Assembly (NCBI GenBank): GCA_938083195.1
Contig: CALKCK010000017.1
Coordinates: forward strand, 1 to 64,000
Reading direction: 5' to 3'
Source: an uncultured Pirellulaceae bacterium
GTDB lineage: Bacteria; Planctomycetota; Planctomycetia; Pirellulales; Pirellulaceae
DNA length: 64,000 bases
Below, piece by piece: positions 29,953 through 38,345 of this stretch (the stretch's first letter is position 1; the number at the start of each line of letters is the position of its first letter). The notes below the pieces were generated by a model. It was not told the origin of the DNA. It did no database searches and worked only from the letters and a program-made list of their open reading frames with translations. A program made the position numbers and the translations under genes.

Positions 29953-31197
29953 ATGGGGAGTATTGTTATTCGTCTCAACGATGCCCGACAATCAGATGGT
30001 TCGGTATCTATGCCACTTCGGCCTCGCTGCTTTCGATGTTTCCGGCCGCAAGCTCAGTGCTATTGCGCCCTTCTTCCAGAGATTATAAACCAGACTGAAA
30101 TTGTGTTGGTTCAGCATGTCAGCGAGCGAGATCACCCGTTCAATACGGCGAGGATGGTTCGTTCCGCATTAGATCGAACAAAACTAGTATGTGGAAACTC
30201 AAAAAGATTAGTGGATGCCGATCTTGGATTGGGTGAATCGGCGGGGCTATTGTATCCTTCTAGTACGGCGGAGACGCTTTCGAGCATTCCCTTAAATGAA
30301 AGGCCGAGTCAACTGGTCGTGATTGACGGAACGTGGCCTCAAGCGAAAGCGCTCGTCCGAGATTTGCCTCAGTTGCAAAATTTGCCCCACTATCAACTGA
30401 TGCCGACGGAACCTGGTAATTATCGAATCCGGTTAGAGCCAAACGACGTATCTCTTTCGACTTTGGAAGCCGTGGTTCAGGCATTGCGAGAGCTCGAGCC
30501 AGAGTTGCTTGACTTAGAAAAGCTGATCGTTGCGTTCGAGACAATGGTTCAACGGCAACTGGACCATCCCAAAGTGAAGTCGTCCCATTATTCTGGAGGA
30601 CGAAAATCGGGGCGGAACTTAAATATTCCAACTGGGCTGGTCTATCCTGAAAAATCAATTGTTGTTGCTTATGGAGAAATGGAGTGTCGCGATGACGCCG
30701 AAGTGAGTGGCCCAAAAGATAGCCAGCGGGGGCCATTAGTATGGAGTGCTCACCGAGTGGGGCAATCTACTGATTCGTGTGCGGAGAATTTTGAATCTTT
30801 TCTGAGGCCAAAGGTCCCTCTGACGGATTCCTTTCTCTCCCATTTAGAATTATCACGAGCCCATTTTGATAAATGCGAAACCGTTAATGAGTTTCGTGAA
30901 CGGTGGAGTCAGTTCCTGCAGGATGGAGACACTTTGGTAGTTTACCATCCCAGTGGCGTGCGGATGCTGGAACACGTAAATGGAAAATTGGGAAAGTGGA
31001 TAACCTTGAAGTCGATCAATTTTTACGGTCAGGATTCGCGACGAAGCCTGAGTGAGTTTGTGAAAGAAGAGTGCGGGAAGATTGATGTAGATTTGCCCCA
31101 TGCTGGGCGAGCAGGTAAGCGCCTTTCCAATGCGGTCACTTTAGTGGCGCATTTAAGGGAAGTTGGGATGAAGAGCTTGGGAGTGGAGAATAGATAA
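29953..31197 (+). CDS. DTW-domain protein (TapT-like tRNA-uridine aminocarboxypropyltransferase)
   Basis: The product has 414 residues from ATG 29953; TTG 29932 and ATG 30010 are alternatives. The N-terminal half is a complete DTW domain: zinc-type cysteines CFRCFRPQAQCYC, VLVQHVSERDHPFNTARM, the naming motif IDGTWPQAKAL, and YRIRLEPNDVSLSTLEA. Characterised DTW proteins (E. coli TapT) add the acp group from SAM to tRNA U47. A C-terminal extension of about 200 residues has no domain I recognise. The gene sits directly downstream of selC and overlaps the next gene by one base (TAATG), so tRNA gene and both CDS may form one transcription unit. Confidence 0.85.
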   Translation: MGSIVIRLNDARQSDGSVSMPLRPRCFRCFRPQAQCYCALLPEIINQTEIVLVQHVSERDHPFNTARMVRSALDRTKLVCGNSKRLVDADLGLGESAGLLYPSSTAETLSSIPLNERPSQLVVIDGTWPQAKALVRDLPQLQNLPHYQLMPTEPGNYRIRLEPNDVSLSTLEAVVQALRELEPELLDLEKLIVAFETMVQRQLDHPKVKSSHYSGGRKSGRNLNIPTGLVYPEKSIVVAYGEMECRDDAEVSGPKDSQRGPLVWSAHRVGQSTDSCAENFESFLRPKVPLTDSFLSHLELSRAHFDKCETVNEFRERWSQFLQDGDTLVVYHPSGVRMLEHVNGKLGKWITLKSINFYGQDSRRSLSEFVKEECGKIDVDLPHAGRAGKRLSNAVTLVAHLREVGMKSLGVENR

Positions 31198-32981
31198 TGG
31201 TTTGTAATCGGTTTTTATTTTGCTGTGTGGTAATTCTTGCGGGTTGGCAGCCGGAACGGGCGTCAGGGCAAGTCAAGTTGTTTTCGACTTCCCAAACCAA
31301 CGCGATTGGTGAAGTGATTTCTTATCTTGGATCGCCTCCACAGAACGGTCGTCTTGTATTGGATGCAAATAATGGTTTCTTTGATAAGGGAGCTTTTCGG
31401 GCGATCGGTAAACAGGCATCGCCGGAATCGGATCGCTTGTTGATTTCTAGTCATTTCGACGGCTTGCAGGCAGTGCCAGACAAAAATTTGGGTGAGGCGC
31501 GTTGGTATTTTTGGAAAGTGAGTCCGGAGCCTGCGGAATTAAGGATCTTTGTCGATGTCCCGCCTAGTGAGGTGGACGTCGATTGGAAAGTTCGCGTTGG
31601 TAAAAATGAATTCGAGTTTTCGACTTCGGTGAGTGATGGGCTGCAGGCACAAAATGTCGTGTTTCCACTGGATTTTGGTTCTTCAGGTTTGCAGATTATT
31701 TCCATTCGAAGAGCGGATTCAAAAAGAGCGGATTCAAAAAGAGCGTCGGAAACTAAGTTTCGAAAAATCGAAGTTGGGGGGGCTGGGATTGAGGGCGCTC
31801 GATTGATTCGTGCGAGGTGGCGTCCTGCGGCGGTTCATGCGCGTTACGAGTCATCTCAGTGTGAGGAATCGAAACTTTGGGTATTTGAGACACAAAGTGT
31901 TCGAGCAACTTCATCTTATTCTCCAATCACAACTTCGTTTGGTTATTTTGGCGCCTCGTTTAACGCAGAGGGACTTGCGGCTGGCGGTGTCAATTTTTCG
32001 ATGTGGGCGGCAAATCGAAAGGCTACAAAAATGCCGGCGGTTTCTGCGATGCCCCATTTACTTGCCACAGCAAACCCCGCCGCGGAATTTAGTGGCTTTG
32101 GGCACGAAGGTTCTGGCGTAAAGATACGAAATTGGGAACCTTATCAGGAGCATCCGAAATCTGTAATTCAGGCGTTGAGAGTGGAGACTAACGAGGGCTT
32201 TGATACGTTCTACGGTTACTTGTTTGACGAATCTGAAAAATGTTGGAAATTATTTGGAGCTGGTCGTCGGCCTGCTAAAAATAAAAAGGGCGGGATTACG
32301 TTGCGAGCCGGTTCTTTTTGCGAAGTCCCCGGCCCGCCGAATGTAGAACGAACGGGGGATGTGGTTCGTGAAGTGAAGAGGCGAGGGTGGTTTTTTGGAT
32401 CGGATAAGAAATGGCATATTGCAGACACGCTCCATTTAGGCGACAACCCGGTCGACACCAATCGATTTGTGCGAGCTCTGGAGGACGGTTGGTTGTTGAT
32501 GGGAACTGGCGGAGTTGAAATGTCGACTGGCCCAAAAGTGGTTCGGCTACGGGATAAGCCCCTTAAGTTGCCGCTTTATCTAAGTCCAAAACATGAGAAT
32601 CAGTTGTTTGGGTTGCCAGTGGAAATTGGTAAACCTAAAGTTACCAAAATCCGAGCGGGGAGCGTGTTGGTGAGCTACCGAGGCCTCAACGCCGGATCTC
32701 AGACGCGGGCTACGCTCTATTACGGTCGGTCTGACTGTCTAACGTTTGTTAAACGTAAGTTACACGGTACAGAGAAAAAAGGCGCGAGCCGTGATCAGTT
32801 TGAGGGAGATCGGACTTGGCAATTTCAAACGGATACCGTCGAGGTAAGCGACGCGAAGGCCGAATTTCCACTCGATCAGCTAAATCCTGGAACGACTTAT
32901 TTTTTTCGAGTGTTGGTGGAAGGGACGCAAGGGAAAAGCTGGGCTTTTAAAACAGGCCAATTTAAGACGCTTCCGAATTAA
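31197..32981 (+). CDS. Secreted DUF3472-like protein with a C-terminal fibronectin-III-like module
   Basis: The product has 594 residues. A signal peptide (about 1-24, ending RASGQ) is followed by WYFWKVSPEPAELRIFVDV and a central region (about 220-420) with GYFGASFNAEGLAAGGVNFS and GFGHEGSGVKI, which resembles DUF3472. The last about 90 residues (LDQLNPGTTYFFRVLVEG) look like a fibronectin type III fold. The start codon overlaps the previous stop, indicating translational coupling with the DTW gene. A 15-bp in-frame duplication at 31711-31740 encodes RADSK twice. Confidence 0.6.
   Translation: MVCNRFLFCCVVILAGWQPERASGQVKLFSTSQTNAIGEVISYLGSPPQNGRLVLDANNGFFDKGAFRAIGKQASPESDRLLISSHFDGLQAVPDKNLGEARWYFWKVSPEPAELRIFVDVPPSEVDVDWKVRVGKNEFEFSTSVSDGLQAQNVVFPLDFGSSGLQIISIRRADSKRADSKRASETKFRKIEVGGAGIEGARLIRARWRPAAVHARYESSQCEESKLWVFETQSVRATSSYSPITTSFGYFGASFNAEGLAAGGVNFSMWAANRKATKMPAVSAMPHLLATANPAAEFSGFGHEGSGVKIRNWEPYQEHPKSVIQALRVETNEGFDTFYGYLFDESEKCWKLFGAGRRPAKNKKGGITLRAGSFCEVPGPPNVERTGDVVREVKRRGWFFGSDKKWHIADTLHLGDNPVDTNRFVRALEDGWLLMGTGGVEMSTGPKVVRLRDKPLKLPLYLSPKHENQLFGLPVEIGKPKVTKIRAGSVLVSYRGLNAGSQTRATLYYGRSDCLTFVKRKLHGTEKKGASRDQFEGDRTWQFQTDTVEVSDAKAEFPLDQLNPGTTYFFRVLVEGTQGKSWAFKTGQFKTLPN
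31711..31740 (+). repeat. In-frame tandem duplication, 15 bp x 2
   Basis: GAGCGGATTCAAAAA is duplicated exactly inside the DUF3472-like gene, adding five residues without breaking the frame. Confidence 0.9.
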
Positions 32982-33318
32982 AGATTGGGTTGGTAGGTTG
33001 AGTCGTCTGTGTTTGGGGCGTGTCGTGGCTCAATTTGTGGTTAAATTTACGAAACTGTATATTCTGCCATCGTTGTGATTCTTAGGGTTGGGGATCACTG
33101 GGGTTGGCGATTGCTGCGTTTAAACCGGTCATACGGACATTGGTAGGATATCTATACCGTTTAAAGCGGTCGGTAAACGGGTATTTGAACTCGGCTTGAG
33201 CTATGTTTTATGAGAAGGGTTTGACAGTTAATCTTGGAGTTCTAGAATGTTAGAGCGTTGTCATTTCCTACAATGCCCGTTCTTTTTGTAGCGGCCATTT
33301 ATTCATCACGAGTTAAAC
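32982..33318. other. Intergenic, carries the probable tatA promoter
   Basis: No gene is supportable. A good sigma-70-type promoter lies at its right end (see separate entry). Confidence 0.4.
33221..33248 (+). promoter_or_regulatory. Sigma-70-type promoter before the tatA pair
   Basis: TTGACA (33221-33226) and TAGAAT (33243-33248) are spaced 16 bases apart, about 70 bases before the first tatA start. The -35 is a perfect consensus and the -10 has one mismatch. Confidence 0.45.
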
Positions 33319-33540
33319 ATGACCGGAATTGTTCCTCTTCAATCCTTGTTCCTCGCGTTTGGTATGCCCGGTATTCCGGAATTGCTAATCATCATGGCGA
33401 TTTTATTGTTGCTTTTCGGCGGCGCGAAATTACCCAGTTTGATGCGAAATTTAGGGCGCAGTGTGAATGAATTCAAGACTGGGATCAAAGAAGCGCCTGC
33501 CGAGAGCGCCATTGAAGACGACAGCGATAGCCTCGATTAA
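33319..33540 (+). CDS. tatA: Twin-arginine translocase TatA/E-type subunit
   Basis: The product has 73 residues. One short N-terminal helix (ELLIIMAILLLLFGG) is followed by the hinge AKLPSLMRNLGRSVNEFK and an amphipathic helix, then an acidic tail. The sequence G-A-K-L-P after the helix is characteristic. The segment before the helix is longer than in E. coli TatA. It should form the membrane pore for folded Tat substrates such as the phosphoesterase at 3.8 kb and the oxidoreductase at 39.5 kb. Confidence 0.88.
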   Translation: MTGIVPLQSLFLAFGMPGIPELLIIMAILLLLFGGAKLPSLMRNLGRSVNEFKTGIKEAPAESAIEDDSDSLD

Positions 33541-33607
33541 GCACTCGCTTTGATTCTTAATTGGACGCGAAGACTCAGTTACATTTTTCATCTGGAAATG
33601 CCAATTC

Positions 33608-33925
33608 ATGGCAGACATTCTCATATCACAGCATCCATTAATTGGCTTCTTCGGACTTGGCAGTCCCGGGGTTGGTGAATTAATGGTGATTGCCGTTGTG
33701 GCAGTGGTCTTGTTTGGTGGCAAGTTACCTGAGGTTGCCAGAACACTCGGTGGTACCTATCAGCAATTTCGGAAGGGGCTTTCCGACATTCAGTCCACTA
33801 TTAAGAATGATCTTGACCTCGACGCCGCATCGTTGAACCGGTTGCCTGAATATAATGACGTTGTTGATGACTACGACGAACCGACAGCACCCAGTTTCGA
33901 CGCTCCACCCGAAGACGAAGATTAA
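33608..33925 (+). CDS. Second TatA/TatB-type subunit
   Basis: The product has 105 residues. GVGELMVIAVVAVVLFGG is the membrane helix, followed by KLPEVARTLGGTYQQFRKGL and an acidic tail of about 45 residues ending PPEDED. The LFGGKLPEVAR pattern is TatA-like, while the longer tail leans towards TatB; the role cannot be settled. It lies 67 bases after the first tatA and is probably in the same operon. No tatC is nearby. Confidence 0.84.
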   Translation: MADILISQHPLIGFFGLGSPGVGELMVIAVVAVVLFGGKLPEVARTLGGTYQQFRKGLSDIQSTIKNDLDLDAASLNRLPEYNDVVDDYDEPTAPSFDAPPEDED

Positions 33926-34068
33926 TCAACTACCCGATGGTTATCTACAGCGATTTGGTGAGTCTTTAGGGATGAGACGGTTTTCGATTCAGAAAGTTCT
34001 TCATTGATCTTTTACGAATTTCTGCCTCCTCGTAAATTCGAATCTTCCAAGTTTCCGAAGATGGATTG

Positions 34069-35037
34069 ATGTCAATGAATAGGTTTCCACAATTTAGGAA
34101 GACTTGTGAGGGAAACGCCTCCTCTATTACTGAGGTCGTTCGGGCTTTACCGTTTGAACTTCAGTCCAAAGAGACGGTTTTCGCGGTTTTAATCCGCGTT
34201 GGCGAGCATTATCTTTTGGTCCCAACCCACCATGAGGATGTTGTTGAGCTTAATGGAGAACTGACCGAAGCGGTCGTTGTTTCTGATGGCGATAGAATTC
34301 TATATCGAGGAATTGAATTTGTCTTTGAGTTAGGCGACGGCCAAACGCATCCACCGCTCAGTCCAACGGATTCAGAGTTGGTCGGTGAAACGACTCTTTT
34401 AGTTCACCATCGAGTCAATAATTTTCTACAGGTAATCAATGGGGGCGGGTTTTTATTGGATACCGGTATCGCCAATGAAGATTTCGAACTGGTTAGTCGT
34501 GGTTGGAGCACCGTAAAGTCGAAGCAAGATCAATTAGCTGAACTGCTCAGTAAAGTTGTATCGCTTAAGAGTCAGCCCGTCCTAAAAGTCGAAAATAACG
34601 ATCTCGGTGATTTGCTCACCAGTGCCATCCGGGATTGGATAGAGAAAGCTGACATCGAGGAGGTCGGAATCGACTTCGAGCCAAGTGACCAGCAGGTTTG
34701 TTTTGGGTTTGACCGGTTGAAATTGGGGATTGCAATTGACGGTTTGCTGGATTTAGCAGCCAAAGCAAGTTTCCCTGAAAATCGAAAAATTCAAGTGAAT
34801 GTGAATGTGAGTGGAGCTTTCGTCCGAATTGGACTGGGCTATCAAGGGACTGGAATCAGCATTAGGCCAGAGAACAGTCAGAATATTCGAATGCAGGCCA
34901 ATGAGACTTCGGGGGGAGTCGAATTTAACTTTTCGAGGGCTTTGGTTCGCGCTCACGGCGGGGATTTGGTGCTGACTCGCGTTGCTTTGGATCAGCGGCG
35001 AATCGACGTTTACCTTCCCCTCAAGCCGGTTGTTTAG
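34069..35037 (+). CDS. FHA-like / degenerate histidine-kinase-like protein
   Basis: The product has 322 residues and no membrane segment. Residues about 15-90 end in VVSDGDRILYRGIEFVFEL, like the end of an FHA phosphothreonine-binding domain. Then VHHRVNNFLQVINGG resembles the phosphoacceptor helix of some hybrid histidine kinases (H-x-x-N-N-x-L). The C-terminal region has the layout of a HATPase_c domain, but the N-box Asn (here DGLLDLAAKA) and the G1 Asp (here GYQGTGIS) are missing, so ATP binding is doubtful. It may be a signalling pseudokinase or scaffold. Confidence 0.55.
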   Translation: MSMNRFPQFRKTCEGNASSITEVVRALPFELQSKETVFAVLIRVGEHYLLVPTHHEDVVELNGELTEAVVVSDGDRILYRGIEFVFELGDGQTHPPLSPTDSELVGETTLLVHHRVNNFLQVINGGGFLLDTGIANEDFELVSRGWSTVKSKQDQLAELLSKVVSLKSQPVLKVENNDLGDLLTSAIRDWIEKADIEEVGIDFEPSDQQVCFGFDRLKLGIAIDGLLDLAAKASFPENRKIQVNVNVSGAFVRIGLGYQGTGISIRPENSQNIRMQANETSGGVEFNFSRALVRAHGGDLVLTRVALDQRRIDVYLPLKPVV

Positions 35038-35478
35038 GTTCAGGTACTTGTTTGCTGCCGCAATTGAATTGAGGATTGAAAACCTGCGAGGGGCACAAAT
35101 TACTTGTGCAAAAAAAACCGAAAATTAGATGGGATATTGATTTCCGATTATTCGGCCTATGACGATCCACCGTTGGTGTTTGACGGCAAATCAAGGCAAA
35201 CTTTACCACTGATAACGGTGCTTACCGTTGGGAAGGTGATGCAACTACCGAGGCCAACCCATTCGTGGCGATATACCCCTTAGCCAAGGAATCAACCTTT
35301 GCACGCTAGCAAGGCGGGTTTTTCAAGGTTTTTAACAAAATGGGTTTGAGGACTTCAATTGATGAGATTGAAGGAAGGCGGTAAGATACGCCCGACTCGA
35401 AACCATAATTATAAATGGACATTGTAATTTGGAATTGTTGAACGCTCGAGTCAACAAAGCAAGATCACGGAGGATCGG
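35038..35478. other. Intergenic spacer
   Basis: No supportable gene. No hairpin with a T-run was found for the upstream gene. The right end carries the GGAGG ribosome binding site of the DUF1571 gene. Confidence 0.35.
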
Positions 35479-36438
35479 ATGCATCAACGATTTAGAAGTT
35501 CTTTAAAGATGGTATTTTCTCTTGCCATCGGCGTCTCAGTTCTTGGGACTCAGGCAGTGGCTCAGAATGATTCTGCTACCCAGAAACAAGAGCGCCAGGC
35601 GGCAACTTTTCGCGTACCAAAAGTGGCTGAGCTACCAAAACCAGAGACTACAAGGGATAACGACCTTCCGAGTACCGCTGTCAAATCACCTTCTCCAAGG
35701 CACCCGCTCGATCGTGCGGTTTCCACTGCGGAGGAAGCTCTGGGGAGAATGCGGCGCGAGGTTTTTGACTATACCGCAATTTTAGCGAAGCGACAGCGTG
35801 TTAATGGTGAAATTGGTCCGACGACCTACATGGGTGCGAAAATTCGATGCCCGCGAATCAAAAAGTCAGGCGAAGAGGCACCATTTAGCATTTACATGAG
35901 ATTCATGAAGCCGACGAAGGTTGCCGGGAGAGAGGTGATCTGGGTCGATGGAAAAGACGACGGTAAAGCGTGGGTTCACGAAGGAGCTGGTTCTCCGTTA
36001 TTGAGATTAAAATCGTTTCTTCTAGAACCTTCTTCCACGTTGATGATGCGAGGACAGCGGGAGCCAATCTATGAAGCTGGACTCGAAAATTTGATCACTA
36101 AGTTGATCGAAAAGGCGGAACGTGATCGTGCTGCTGGGCAATGCATCGTCAATTACAGCGATGGTGCGACTATCAACAAGCGGTCCTGTTCAGTCATTGA
36201 GCTAATTCACGAAGATCGTAAAGAGCCGTACGAATTTCATAAGGCACAAGTATTCATCGATGACGAATTGGGATTGCCTGTTCGGTTTGCAGCTTATGAT
36301 TGGCCAACTTCTCCGGGAGCAGAGCCTGAGCTGATTGAAGAGTATACGTACTTGAACATTAAAGTGAATGTTGGGCTTACTGATATCGATTTTGATCCAA
36401 GAAACCCAAAATATAAATTCAAAGGCTTGCCAAACTAG
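35479..36438 (+). CDS. DUF1571 secreted protein
   Basis: The product has 319 residues, with GGAGG just upstream. A signal peptide (about 1-28, ending TQAVAQ) is followed by a low-complexity linker, then the DUF1571 region from about residue 78: LDRAVSTAEEALGRMRREVF, DYTAILAKRQRVNGE, FSIYMRFMKPTKVAGREVIW. The family, common in planctomycetes, has a LolA/outer-membrane-lipoprotein-carrier-like fold, so periplasmic lipid or lipoprotein handling is possible. An intrinsic terminator follows the gene. Confidence 0.82.
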   Translation: MHQRFRSSLKMVFSLAIGVSVLGTQAVAQNDSATQKQERQAATFRVPKVAELPKPETTRDNDLPSTAVKSPSPRHPLDRAVSTAEEALGRMRREVFDYTAILAKRQRVNGEIGPTTYMGAKIRCPRIKKSGEEAPFSIYMRFMKPTKVAGREVIWVDGKDDGKAWVHEGAGSPLLRLKSFLLEPSSTLMMRGQREPIYEAGLENLITKLIEKAERDRAAGQCIVNYSDGATINKRSCSVIELIHEDRKEPYEFHKAQVFIDDELGLPVRFAAYDWPTSPGAEPELIEEYTYLNIKVNVGLTDIDFDPRNPKYKFKGLPN

Positions 36439-36489
36439 GTTTGCCGTCGGAGTTCTCTCTGGTGTGAGAGAAACTGAATTGCAATAAGG

Positions 36490-36521
36490 AACCACCGTCA
36501 AAATTTGGCGGTGGTTTTTTT
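36490..36521 (+). terminator. Intrinsic terminator after the DUF1571 gene
   Basis: AACCACCG (36490-36497) and CGGTGGTT (36509-36516) form an 8-bp perfect stem followed directly by a run of T. Confidence 0.85.
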
Positions 36522-36637
36522 GTGCGGACTTGTGGGGACCAATACGGACAAAGGGTACATGATTTGATAGAATGTCAATTGCGGAGCGGGTTTGTACTCG
36601 TTTGCTTGTCCTGAGATCTTCAACCTTTAGTTCTTAA

Positions 36638-38029
36638 ATGCCTCCCAGAAATCTACTCTTAATCGCATTGACGATTGTCGTATCGTTGGCTTGTTACTCC
36701 GTTGCTTCGCGAAATCGATATGCAAATTTATTTGCTGAAGCAATTGAAGTGATTGACAAGGAGTCGTTAAAGCGAATTTCGCGCGAAGATCTTTTCGTTT
36801 CTGCGATGGAGGGAATGCTGAAGGATCTCGACGAGCATTCGATGTATATTTCCGGTGAAATGTATCAGATGTTTGACGAAGATATGCGTCAGGAATTTGG
36901 CGGGGTTGGCGTTTATGTCGAAATGGATCCACGTTCAAAGCGGTTGACTGTCCTGGCAGCGATGCCCCTATCCCCTGCTGCCAAAAGTGATTTTCAACCC
37001 GGTGATCAAGTGACGGACATCGACGGCAAGTCGGTCGAAGGAATGGATCAGCGTGAAGTCGTTAAATTATTACGCGGTCCAGTTGGTGTGCCCTTTAAGA
37101 TTACGTTTGACCGTGCAGGAGAATCGATAACAAAGGAAGTCGAGCGAGCACGAATTGAGGTCGATAGTGTCCACGGCGATTCTCGTCTAGATAGTGGTTG
37201 GGATTTCCATTTACAGGAACACCCAAATATCGGTTACGTTCGTTTGGTTCAATTTGGAAGAAACACGGCGACTGAGCTATCTGCGGCACTGGATGAGATG
37301 GGACCGGTCGACGGTTTAATTATTGATCTCAGAAATAATACCGGGGGGTTGCTTGATGTGGCCGTCGACGTTTGCGATCTATTTCTGCCCGTGAAAAAGA
37401 AAATTGTGACCACGAAAGTTCGTGATCAGAAGGTCGACATTGTTTCCTTTTCTGAAAGTCCAGAAAAATCCGATCCGACGATGCCAATCTGCATTTTGGT
37501 TAACCGAAACTCTGCCAGTGCAAGTGAGGTAGTTTCTGGATGTTTACAGGATCATGGGCGGGTAACGGTAATTGGAGAGCAAACTTGGGGAAAGGGAACC
37601 GTGCAAAATGTGATTCCAATTCAACGAGGTGAGAGTGCTCTTAAATTGACAACGGCAAGTTATTGGAGGCCCAGTGGTGAACATATCGATCGGTACGATG
37701 ACATTGCGAAAGAAACAAAAATTTGGGGTGTTCAGCCAGATGAGGGCTGGAAAATTGAATTGTCCGACGAGGACATTTTTAAGAATTCCCGATTGCGATA
37801 CGTCCGGGAGCTGAAGGGCCTGCTGACGCCTGAGCAGTTGGAAATGGTGCAGGAGATCAGCCAGCTAAATATGAAGGCGGTGGAAGAGAAATTGAAGGCG
37901 GAAACGTCAGACAAGCCGCAGGTCGAGTTACCTCAAAACGACTCTCTGGGGCCGCATGTGGACCGCCCGCTGGAACGTGCAATTGAGTTTATGCAGCAGT
38001 TCTTTGAAAGTCCATTATCTGCGATTTAG
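36638..38029 (+). CDS. C-terminal processing protease (S41 family, CtpA type)
   Basis: The product has 463 residues. An N-terminal membrane anchor or signal (about 4-24) precedes a dimerisation region, a PDZ domain (about 85-175, FGGVGVYVEMDP to FKITFDRAGE) and the S41 catalytic domain. The catalytic dyad is visible: Ser294 in RNSASASEVV and Lys319 in WGKGTVQ, with the usual spacing of 25. DLRNNTGGLLDVAVDV forms the substrate pocket. It cleaves C-terminal tails of periplasmic proteins. It faces the S4 gene tail to tail with a 23-base gap. Confidence 0.9.
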   Translation: MPPRNLLLIALTIVVSLACYSVASRNRYANLFAEAIEVIDKESLKRISREDLFVSAMEGMLKDLDEHSMYISGEMYQMFDEDMRQEFGGVGVYVEMDPRSKRLTVLAAMPLSPAAKSDFQPGDQVTDIDGKSVEGMDQREVVKLLRGPVGVPFKITFDRAGESITKEVERARIEVDSVHGDSRLDSGWDFHLQEHPNIGYVRLVQFGRNTATELSAALDEMGPVDGLIIDLRNNTGGLLDVAVDVCDLFLPVKKKIVTTKVRDQKVDIVSFSESPEKSDPTMPICILVNRNSASASEVVSGCLQDHGRVTVIGEQTWGKGTVQNVIPIQRGESALKLTTASYWRPSGEHIDRYDDIAKETKIWGVQPDEGWKIELSDEDIFKNSRLRYVRELKGLLTPEQLEMVQEISQLNMKAVEEKLKAETSDKPQVELPQNDSLGPHVDRPLERAIEFMQQFFESPLSAI

Positions 38030-38052
38030 AACAGGTGATTAGAGCCGATCTG

Positions 38053-38334
38053 TCAGTTCTCAGGTTGGCTCAGTGAGACCACGTACACCACGCCGTCGAG
38101 TTCCACCTCGTCATTCACGCGAAGTTGGCGACGGCGCCGGGTTTCAAGCTCGCCATTGACGGCCACTTCGCCACCTTGGATTAGTCGTTTTGCCTGGCCC
38201 CCCGTTGGCACACCGCAGGTTTTTAAAAACTGGTCGAGGTGAATGGTAGGTTCACTAGGCTCTGAATTTGCCTCGGATGTAGGCAGTGCAGTGGAGGGTG
38301 GGGTTGGTTGTTCAGGGGAAGGTGTCTTTTCCAT
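38053..38334 (-). CDS. S4-domain RNA-binding protein (YbcJ-like)
   Basis: The product has 93 residues. A Pro/Ser/Glu-rich tail of about 30 residues precedes an S4 domain: IHLDQFLKTCGVPTGGQAKR, LIQGGEVAVNGE, RRRRQLRVNDEVELDG. This matches the single-domain YbcJ/RlbA-type proteins, which bind structured RNA and are linked to ribosome function. The N-terminal extension is unusual. It lies 11 bases downstream of the sulfotransferase gene on the same strand. Confidence 0.82.
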   Translation of the reverse strand: MEKTPSPEQPTPPSTALPTSEANSEPSEPTIHLDQFLKTCGVPTGGQAKRLIQGGEVAVNGELETRRRRQLRVNDEVELDGVVYVVSLSQPEN

Positions 38335-38345
38335 GGTCGTTTCTT

